From: LDYB01 sp037442385
Lineage (GTDB): Bacteria > Armatimonadota > Fimbriimonadia > Fimbriimonadales > GBS-DC
Direction: 5' to 3'
DNA: 12,031 nucleotides
NCBI GenBank assembly: GCA_037442385.1
Contig: JBBIQJ010000063.1
Span: 1-12,031, forward strand
Both the position numbers and the translations under genes were made by a program. Below the pieces are notes generated by a model. That model saw only the letters and a list, made by a program, of their open reading frames with translations, was not told the DNA's origin and did not search any database. Shown here piece by piece: positions 6,961-12,031 of this stretch. Numbering within the stretch: position 1 is the first letter of the stretch; each line of letters starts with the position of its first letter.

Positions 6961-7962
6961 ATGGCACGCCTCGAACGGATAACGCTACGACCTCGAATCG
7001 CCACACAGCCGCTGCCCACCGACGCGGACGATCCTGCCATCTGGGTGCATCCGACCCAGCCTGAACGCAGTCTGATATTGGGTACGAACAAGGCGCGCGC
7101 GCCCCAGGGAGCGATTGGGGTCTACAACCTGCACGGGCGGCTGGTCCAGCTCATCCGCCAGATAGACCAGCCCAATAACATCGATATTGCTTACGGATTC
7201 CGTCTGGGCGGTAAACGAATCGATATTGCGGTCGCCACGGAGCGCTACGCCAGCCGATTGCGAATCTTCCGCATAGATCCCTCGCGCCTGCAACTGGAAG
7301 ACATCACGGATTTGCCCAACACGCGCGTGTTCCTAGGCTTCGAAGGTGAAACCGCGATGCCGATGGGCGTCGCGCTCTACACGCATCCCACAACCCGCGA
7401 GGTCTTCGCGATTGTCTCGCGTAAAACGGGGCCTGCCGAAGGGTATCTGCACCAGTATCGGCTTGTGGCGGGGCGCAACGGCAGGGTGGGCGTGCAGTTT
7501 GTGAGGGCGTTCGGGCGTTTCAGCGGTAAAAAGGAGATTGAAGCCATCGCCGTCGATTCGGCTCTGGGCTATGTGTATTACGCTGACGAAACGGTGGGCA
7601 TCCGCAAGTATTACGCAGACCCGAATCATCCCCACGCAGCGCAGGAAATCACCGCCTTCACCACGCATTTTCAGGGCGACCATGAGGGAATTGCCATGTT
7701 TGCGCCAGAGAAGAGTTCAGGCTGGCTTATCTGCGTGGAACAGCTGCCCGACAACAGCCTCTGGCATCTCTACCCGCGTTTCGGGCGCCAACAGGAGCCG
7801 ATTGCCCTCGTAGAAAGCAGTGCCGACGAAACCGATGGGCTGGACGCCTGCGCGCAGCCGATGGGCAAAGCGTTCCCTGCGGGCATTATCGTCGCCATGA
7901 ACAGCAAAGGACGCAACTTTCTGCTCTATTCCGCCGCGGAGTTATGGGCTAAACTACGGTAG
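6961..7962 (+). CDS. Beta-propeller phytase-like protein (3-phytase family)
   Basis: From ATG 6961 the product is 333 residues. It matches the calcium-dependent six-bladed beta-propeller phytases, which strip phosphates from phytate. Family motifs appear in order: DADDPAIWVHP (21-31), TNK (42-44), NNIDIAYGF (72-80), the GRNGRV and VRAF strand pair, KEIEAIAVD with Glu194 and YYADE, GDHEGIAMF with Glu242, and ETDGLD (290-295) before the final GIIVAMN. These acidic positions correspond, by recall of the Bacillus enzymes, to calcium/phosphate ligands; the Asp of the family's VAQDG is Asn here. Known relatives are normally exported, but there is no signal peptide. Extending upstream to 6853 only adds low-complexity residues read out of frame through the dockerin region and hairpin. 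No clear Shine-Dalgarno sequence precedes the ATG. Phytase activity is likely but unproven; another phosphoester hydrolase is possible. Confidence 0.8.
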   Translation: MARLERITLRPRIATQPLPTDADDPAIWVHPTQPERSLILGTNKARAPQGAIGVYNLHGRLVQLIRQIDQPNNIDIAYGFRLGGKRIDIAVATERYASRLRIFRIDPSRLQLEDITDLPNTRVFLGFEGETAMPMGVALYTHPTTREVFAIVSRKTGPAEGYLHQYRLVAGRNGRVGVQFVRAFGRFSGKKEIEAIAVDSALGYVYYADETVGIRKYYADPNHPHAAQEITAFTTHFQGDHEGIAMFAPEKSSGWLICVEQLPDNSLWHLYPRFGRQQEPIALVESSADETDGLDACAQPMGKAFPAGIIVAMNSKGRNFLLYSAAELWAKLR

Positions 7963-7998
7963 AAACCTTTCGCCATACAGCCCAGCCTTTCCTTCCCA

Positions 7999-8859
7999 TC
8001 AGTTATTACCCTTTTCATATTTGAGGGCGCTCGTAATCCAGCGGCGACGCTCCTCATCCCAGCGATGAACCGCTTTATCCGTCACTAACCACACACGCCC
8101 TTGTCGATCTCTCTGGAGCAAGCGAGGATCCCCATCACGAGGAAGCTCCACATGAGCAGTCGGCACATTCGGACGTTCCAAATCCCAAAGCAGACATAAG
8201 CCGTCGTCTCCTATGGTTAGGACAAACGAGGGATTTGATAGAAACACCGCGTTCAAGGGCGTTCCTTTATGCCCTACCGTCGCCAAGGTGTACTTGCCTG
8301 TTCTGAGGCTCCACAACACAATGAGTCCATCGTAGCCAGTGGTTAGTAAAATATCGGTTTTTTGGGGGTGGAGCTGCATCGAGGTGATCCCGCCTGTATG
8401 GGCTTGCCAGCGATGCTTTACCTGCATCTTTTCGTCTACATACAAAAGAGCGCCTCCCGTGTCTGCCAGTACCAGAGATTTCGAATCACGCACTACCGCA
8501 AGCGCGATAGCGGAGGAAGCTATTCGCGTGGGGCGTGAAAAGGTTCCCACCGCGTCACAGGTGAAGAGTTGTCCTTCGTTATCCCACAATAACAGGCGTC
8601 GCGGCTTGTGTTCCCATAGGATTAAGCCCGTAGCATGCTTAGGAGGGTTGAGAGCCAGGGTCGGCTCAAAACGGTTGCGTGGAAGCCAAAGTAATTGCTT
8701 GTGCGTTAGCGCATAGATCCCCGAATCAGCAAGAGCGAGCCCTACAGGCTCGCCTGAACATCTTGTCTCCCACTCAGGTGTTGTGCTACCCCACCGATAG
8801 AGGGTGATGCGGTTCTCTTGCCATATAGCCCATCGGTCTTCCGAAGCTTGCCAAAGCAT
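7999..8859 (-). CDS. WD40-type beta-propeller protein
   Basis: The 286-residue product consists of short beta-strand repeats. Two blades are clearly WD40-like: AHTGGITSMQLHP to GYDGLIVLWSL (about residues 153-187) and GHKGTPLNAVF to GDDGLCLLWDL (about 195-228). The rest (LALADSGIYALTHKQLLWL, SLVLADTGGALLYV, RVWLVTDKAVHRW) looks like degenerate blades, and the total length suits one closed seven-bladed propeller. No signal peptide or membrane segment is seen, so a cytoplasmic scaffold is likely; partner and role are unknown. ATG 8859 follows GAGGTGAG by 7 bases, and an extended -10 box lies just upstream. The gene is convergent with the phytase-like gene (36 bases between stops, no clear hairpin) and divergent from the second pseudopilin. 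By eye it is less GC-rich than gltB or serC, which could indicate separate ancestry. Confidence 0.8.
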   Translation of the reverse strand: MLWQASEDRWAIWQENRITLYRWGSTTPEWETRCSGEPVGLALADSGIYALTHKQLLWLPRNRFEPTLALNPPKHATGLILWEHKPRRLLLWDNEGQLFTCDAVGTFSRPTRIASSAIALAVVRDSKSLVLADTGGALLYVDEKMQVKHRWQAHTGGITSMQLHPQKTDILLTTGYDGLIVLWSLRTGKYTLATVGHKGTPLNAVFLSNPSFVLTIGDDGLCLLWDLERPNVPTAHVELPRDGDPRLLQRDRQGRVWLVTDKAVHRWDEERRRWITSALKYEKGNN

Positions 8860-8881
8860 TATCTAACTCACCTCTCGCTCC

Positions 8882-8894
8882 TAAAGTATACCAC
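8882..8894 (-). promoter_or_regulatory. Extended -10 promoter element of the WD40 gene
   Basis: On the minus strand TGGTATACT gives the extended -10 pattern TG-n-TATACT, with the hexamer at 8890-8885. It lies 25 bases upstream of the start codon at 8859, leaving room for the GAGGTGAG binding site. No convincing -35 hexamer is present, as is common for extended -10 promoters. Confidence 0.4.
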
Positions 8895-8934
8895 ACCCTG
8901 TTACGGAGGCGCAGTCGGTGACGGTGTTTCCAAA

Positions 8935-8965
8935 GCAGGAATTCCGCCCAGAGCTGGTGTATAAT
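8935..8965 (+). promoter_or_regulatory. Probable promoter of the second pseudopilin gene
   Basis: TATAAT at 8960-8965 is preceded by GTG, as at gltB, and sits 30 bases before the start codon at 8996. GCAGGAATT begins at 8935, 25 bases before the hexamer; the equivalent GCAGGATTT at gltB is 24 bases before its hexamer. No TTGACA-like box is visible. Initiation near 8972 would give a short leader of about 24 bases containing GGAGG (8984-8988). Confidence 0.5.
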
Positions 8966-8995
8966 AAAGCAGTAATTCTGAATGGAGGCTCCGTT

Positions 8996-9781
8996 ATGCG
9001 TGAGAAAAGCGCATTTACACTGATAGAACTGCTGGTCGTGATTGCGATTATTGCCATCTTAGCGGCGATTCTGTTCCCGGTGTTCGCGCAGGCGCGCGAG
9101 AAGGCGCGCCAGACCCAGTGTCTCAGCAACCTGCGCCAGTTGGGCACGGCGTTTGTGATGTATCGCGCCGACTACGACGGCGTGAACCCCGGTCCCGGCG
9201 ACGGAGGACACTGCCCTGGGCGATGGTACAACCCCCCGTGGCCCAGCTGGATGACGGGCTTTCTTACCACATGGCAAGCCCAGTGGATTCACTGTATGCC
9301 CATCGTGATGAATGTGGGCGATCCTGAAAATTCCCAGATTAACCCTTTCTGGAATATTCAGGGGGGCGTGGATAAGGGGGTTATTTTCACATATGTGAAA
9401 AACAAAGACCTCTACATCTGCCCTTCCGATGGGCGCGGACGTGAGAAGGGGGTCAGCTATTCCATGAACGCCATCGCAGGCTACATCCCCGAAGCCGAGG
9501 TGGAGCGTGCCGCAGAGTTCGCGATGCTCATCGATGAGGGGCGCACGCTCAACGACGGCTACTTCTGGGCATACAACGGCAACAATGCGGTCGATTGCCC
9601 GAACATTGCCCATAACGGCGGCGCGGTGTTCCTCTTCTTTGACGGGCACAGCAAATGGTTCCGCGCCAACAAGTACCCGCGTATCGGGCAATGCACAGGC
9701 ACGGTAGACCCCAAAATGTTTTGCCACCGTCTTGGCATGCCGCCGGGGTTTATCTACGGTCCCTGCACCGCTGCCCAGTGA
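8996..9781 (+). CDS. Pseudopilin-like prepilin-type protein with H-x9-DG C-terminus (second copy)
   Basis: The 261-residue product begins MREKSA followed by FTLIELLVVIAI, so prepilin peptidase would cut after Ala6. The hydrophobic helix, QAREKARQTQC and SNLRQLG match the protein at 5080-5829 almost residue for residue, while the globular domains have diverged. Shared landmarks remain: a CPS motif (YICPSDGRG), SYSMN, and His-x9-Asp-Gly in HNGGAVFLFFDGH near residues 221-233. The region between has many Trp, Pro and Gly and several Cys that could form disulfides outside the membrane. The role in an envelope or pilus-like structure is inferred from the family. The start is ATG 8996, with GGAGG 7 bases upstream; the frame runs open to 8918, but the promoter lies inside that stretch. 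No assembly ATPase or prepilin peptidase gene is nearby. Confidence 0.88.
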   Translation: MREKSAFTLIELLVVIAIIAILAAILFPVFAQAREKARQTQCLSNLRQLGTAFVMYRADYDGVNPGPGDGGHCPGRWYNPPWPSWMTGFLTTWQAQWIHCMPIVMNVGDPENSQINPFWNIQGGVDKGVIFTYVKNKDLYICPSDGRGREKGVSYSMNAIAGYIPEAEVERAAEFAMLIDEGRTLNDGYFWAYNGNNAVDCPNIAHNGGAVFLFFDGHSKWFRANKYPRIGQCTGTVDPKMFCHRLGMPPGFIYGPCTAAQ

Positions 9782-9813
9782 GGCGTGTGCGGGGCGGCTT
9801 GCCCCTCACGCCT
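9781..9813. terminator. Hairpin between convergent pseudopilin and serC genes
   Basis: AGGCGTG (9781-9787) pairs with CACGCCT (9807-9813), and inside it GGGGC (9791-9795) pairs with GCCCC (9801-9805) around a five-base loop; a small asymmetric internal loop separates the two helices. It begins on the last base of the pseudopilin stop codon and overlaps the last codons of serC. It could serve both converging transcripts. There is no T-run on either side. Confidence 0.6.
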
Positions 9814-10894
9814 TCCGTCGCCAGAAGTCCAGCATAAACTCGCGCAGGGCGCGTACGCCCTCCAGCGGCATGGCGTTGTAAATAGAAGCGCGACAGCCAC
9901 CCACGGAGCGATGCCCTTTCAGCTCGTACAGCTGTTGCGTCTCCGCTTCCTTGAGAAACTCCTTCTCCAGCTCTTCGGAGGGCAGGCGCCAGGTAACATT
10001 CATCATCGAGCGATACTCAGGGTGCGCATGCCCCCGATAGAAGCCACCGCTCTGGTCTATCACCTCATACAGCAAGCTCGCCTTCTCGCGGTTAATCTGC
10101 TCCATGCGCTCCAGGCCGCCAATCGTGTCGCGCAACCAGCGCGTTACCAGCATCACCATGTAGATGGCGAACACGGGCGGCGTGTTATACAGCGAGCGGT
10201 TCTCCGCCTGCAGGCGATAATCTAACATCGCGGGCATGTTTTCGGGCGTGCGCGCCAGCATGTCCTCGCGGATAATCACAATCGTGACTCCCGCAGGGCC
10301 CGCGTTCTTCTGGGCGCCTGCATAAATCAGGGCATATCGCTCAATCGGGATGGGGCGCGAAAGAAAATCCGACGAGGCGTCGCACACCAGCGGGCAATCG
10401 CCCACAGGCGGCTCCGCAGGGAACTGCACGCCCTGTATCGTCTCGTTGGAGGTGAAATGCACATAGGCGGCGTTGGGGTCCAGCTCCAGTTCGTCAGGGC
10501 GCGGAACGCGGGTGTAGTTTTCCGCTTTGCCGTTCCACGCGACACGCGCTTTGCCCACCTTCACCGCCTCTTTGTAGGCTTTCTCGCCCCATGAACCCGT
10601 GATGAGATAGTCCGCTGAGCCACCCGCAAGCAGGTTCATCGGAACCATCGCAAACTGCAAACTCGCGCCCCCCTGCAAAAACAGCACCTTATAGTGAGAC
10701 GGGATCCGCAACAACGCGCGCAGGTTCTGCTCTGCCTCCCCAATAATCGCGTCAAACCACCTGGAACGGTGGCTGATTTCCAGCACCGACATGCCCACGC
10801 CCGGCAACGCCAGCAGGTCGCGCTGGGCTTCCTCCAGCACGCTCAGCGGCAACATGCCAGGTCCTGCCGAGAAATTCCACACACGCTGTGCCAT
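9806..10894 (-). CDS. serC: Phosphoserine aminotransferase
   Basis: This PLP enzyme converts 3-phosphohydroxypyruvate to O-phosphoserine with glutamate as amino donor, the second step of serine synthesis; related activity is used in pyridoxal phosphate synthesis. The 362-residue length is normal for the family. Clear motifs are NFSAGPG at residues 7-13, LEISHRS, FLQGGASLQF (phosphate-binding region), the GSWGEKA turn, TSNETIQGVQF, CDASSDFLSRP and YAGAQKNAGP with the PLP lysine at Lys196. The C-terminal half carries NTPP, MNVTWRLP and GHRSVGGCRASIYNAMP. I start at ATG 10894: it has GGGAG 7 bases upstream and gives the usual short N-terminus, although the frame extends to 10936. It is transcribed alone, divergent from cheW and convergent with the second pseudopilin; serA is not in the window. 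Confidence 0.96.
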   Translation of the reverse strand: MAQRVWNFSAGPGMLPLSVLEEAQRDLLALPGVGMSVLEISHRSRWFDAIIGEAEQNLRALLRIPSHYKVLFLQGGASLQFAMVPMNLLAGGSADYLITGSWGEKAYKEAVKVGKARVAWNGKAENYTRVPRPDELELDPNAAYVHFTSNETIQGVQFPAEPPVGDCPLVCDASSDFLSRPIPIERYALIYAGAQKNAGPAGVTIVIIREDMLARTPENMPAMLDYRLQAENRSLYNTPPVFAIYMVMLVTRWLRDTIGGLERMEQINREKASLLYEVIDQSGGFYRGHAHPEYRSMMNVTWRLPSEELEKEFLKEAETQQLYELKGHRSVGGCRASIYNAMPLEGVRALREFMLDFWRRKA

Positions 10895-10928
10895 CGTCTG
10901 TCTCCCTCCGCCATAAGGATACCCGCTC

Positions 10929-10942
10929 ACTCTCAAGAGAGT
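10929..10942. promoter_or_regulatory. Short inverted repeat in the serC/cheW divergent spacer
   Basis: ACTCTC (10929-10934) and GAGAGT (10937-10942) are perfect inverted repeats with two bases between. The site is central in the 86-base spacer between divergent serC and cheW, a natural place for an operator. A GATAAT (10956-10961) could be a cheW -10 box but would start transcription almost on the AGGAGG site. Neither direction shows a strong promoter. Confidence 0.25.
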
Positions 10943-10980
10943 CCCCCGCGATGCCGATAATCTTGCCAGGAGGTTGAAAA

Positions 10981-11472
10981 ATGCAGACGGTAAGCACTCC
11001 TGAAACCAAGTCGGTCGTCGATGCGAACACCGAGAAATATCTGGTGTTCCAGATTGGCAACGAAAGCTACGCCATCCCGCTCCTGCAGGTGCAGGAAATC
11101 CGCTCCTTCACGCCCGTTACCCGCGTGCCCAACGCGCCCCCCTATGTGCTGGGCGTGATGAACCTCAGGGGCAACATTATCGCCGTGTTAGACGCCCGCA
11201 CCCGCTTCGAAATCGAACCCCAACCCGACGAAGAAAACACCGTCGTGGTCGTCGTGCAGGTACAGGGCAAAACCTTCGGCTTGCGAGTCGACTCGGTCTC
11301 TGATGTCGCAGATGTGCCCGTAGACCAGATCCAACCGCCGCCCCCTGTCGCCTCGGAAGCCACCCAGAAGTTCCTCAGCGGTCTGGTACAACTGGGTGAT
11401 CGCGTGTTGATCCTGCTCAACTTGCCCGAAATCTTCGACCTCAATGCGCTCAGCCAGTTCACCGCCGCCTGA
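10981..11472 (+). CDS. cheW: Chemotaxis adaptor protein CheW
   Basis: CheW couples chemoreceptors to the histidine kinase CheA in cytoplasmic signalling arrays. The 163-residue product is a single CheW domain (about 18-155) after a short polar N-terminus. Typical sequences are KYLVFQIGNESYAIPLLQVQE, the hallmark VLGVMNLRGNIIAVLD (near residues 56-71), GLRVDSVSDV (about 101-110) and VLILLNLPEIF close to the end. ATG 10981 follows AGGAGG by 7 bases, a strong binding site. The next gene, a globin-coupled sensor, begins 19 bases after the stop in the same direction, so the two are probably one transcript and CheW likely serves that receptor. No cheA, cheY, cheR or cheB is in the window; they may lie beyond the right edge. 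Confidence 0.94.
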   Translation: MQTVSTPETKSVVDANTEKYLVFQIGNESYAIPLLQVQEIRSFTPVTRVPNAPPYVLGVMNLRGNIIAVLDARTRFEIEPQPDEENTVVVVVQVQGKTFGLRVDSVSDVADVPVDQIQPPPPVASEATQKFLSGLVQLGDRVLILLNLPEIFDLNALSQFTAA

Positions 11473-11491
11473 GACGCGGAGGTGAATTCTT

Positions 11492-12031
11492 ATGGGAGAA
11501 TTGTGCAAGCTTTATCGGATTAACGAGGAGAACCTGAATCTACGCAAGCAGTTCATTCGGCTCACGCGCGAAGACATCGAGATTCTGCGCGAGCTGCTGT
11601 CGTGGGCAGAGGAACACGCCCCGAAAATCGCCAGAGCCTTCTACGACCACCAGTTCAGCTTTTCCGAAACCCGCGCTTTCTTCCAGCAATACGCTCAGCA
11701 AAAGGGCATCACGCTGGAGCAAGTCCGCGCCCGATTGGAGAAAACCCAGGCGGAATATTTCCGCCAGATTTTCCGCGAGGCTGCCACGGGCGGCAACTTC
11801 GGCGTGGACTACTTTGAACGGCGTCTCAAAATAGGCTGGATCCACGACCAGATTGACCTGCCCCAGAAATGGTACCTCGGCAGCTACACACTTTACTACG
11901 ACCTTGTACGCGAAGCGCTTCGCGAAAGCTTCCCAGAAAGGGACGAGTTCGCCCTCAAGGCGTTCAACGCCATCAGCAAGGTGTTCAGCTACGACCTGCA
12001 AAGCGTGTGCGACTCGTATTTGGTGAGCATG
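11492..12031 (+). CDS. Globin-coupled sensor, N-terminal part (runs off the window)
   Basis: The frame is open from ATG 11492 to the window end (180 codons) with GGAGGTGA just upstream. All that is visible is a sensor-globin (protoglobin-like) domain of helices. The key segment RLKIGWIHDQIDLPQKWYLG contains the proximal haem ligand His118, then Leu123 and Trp127-Tyr128, in the same order as in HemAT-type oxygen sensors. The N-terminus (IRLTREDIEILRELLSWAEE, about 22-41) also matches the family opening. The domain would bind haem and sense oxygen or another diatomic gas in the cytoplasm. The output domain is cut off: placement directly after cheW favours a methyl-accepting receptor module for aerotaxis, but GGDEF or kinase outputs also occur in this family. 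The minus-strand frame over 11540-12001 is a shadow of this gene. Confidence 0.9.
   Translation, partial: MGELCKLYRINEENLNLRKQFIRLTREDIEILRELLSWAEEHAPKIARAFYDHQFSFSETRAFFQQYAQQKGITLEQVRARLEKTQAEYFRQIFREAATGGNFGVDYFERRLKIGWIHDQIDLPQKWYLGSYTLYYDLVREALRESFPERDEFALKAFNAISKVFSYDLQSVCDSYLVSM

Noticed and set aside
8918..8995. N-terminal extension of the second pseudopilin to 8918
   Set aside because: It would place the TATAAT promoter and the GGAGG site inside the coding sequence; ATG 8996 gives the standard short prepilin leader.
10895..10936. N-terminal extension of serC to 10936
   Set aside because: The extra 14 residues are not family-like, and ATG 10894 has a good binding site and yields the normal SerC N-terminus.
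11540..12001. Minus-strand frame of 153 codons at the right edge
   Set aside because: It is antisense to the globin-coupled sensor, whose plus-strand frame carries a clear haem-binding signature and a ribosome binding site.

Overview
The window looks like a piece of a moderately GC-rich bacterial chromosome, most likely from the Armatimonadota (Fimbriimonadales or relatives). This is inferred from three things seen together: two paralogous pseudopilin-like proteins with an H-x9-DG C-terminal signature, a secreted protein ending in a dockerin-type EF-hand pair (DADLLTVLFHFG twice), and the general gene style. Planctomycetota share some of these traits and cannot be excluded from sequence reading alone. 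There are no tRNA or rRNA genes, insertion sequences, CRISPR arrays or phage genes.

Layout: two small genes run leftward at the left edge (1-397). A 222-bp divergent spacer follows; it holds a promoter-like palindrome and a stem-loop-rich leader in front of the very large glutamate synthase large-subunit gene (gltB, 620-5074). Five bases past its stop lies the end of a convergent pseudopilin gene (5080-5829, minus). Divergent from that, across an AT-rich spacer with inverted repeats, is a secreted lamin-tail-like/dockerin protein (5958-6899). Next come a strong 12-bp hairpin and a beta-propeller phytase-like gene (6961-7962). A WD40-type propeller gene (7999-8859, minus) is convergent with the phytase and divergent from a second pseudopilin gene (8996-9781). 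That gene ends in a hairpin shared with the 3' end of serC (phosphoserine aminotransferase, 9806-10894, minus). Divergent from serC is a chemotaxis pair: cheW (10981-11472) and, 19 bp later, the start of a globin-coupled sensor (11492 to the window edge).

Functional themes: amino-acid metabolism (gltB makes glutamate, and serC uses glutamate as amino donor), cell-envelope or secreted proteins (two pseudopilins and the dockerin protein), possible phosphate scavenging (phytase), and oxygen or redox sensing through chemotaxis (globin sensor plus CheW). Most are short transcription units in alternating orientation rather than one operon. The only convincing operon is cheW-globin sensor; dockerin protein-phytase is a possible second one with a hairpin between.

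The points most worth a second look are the structured gltB leader, a promoter architecture repeated before gltB and before the second pseudopilin, a phytase-like propeller with no signal peptide placed behind a hairpin, the dockerin module, the divergent glutaminase domain of GltB, and the cheW-globin sensor pair. I found no clear evidence of a wholly new multi-gene system.
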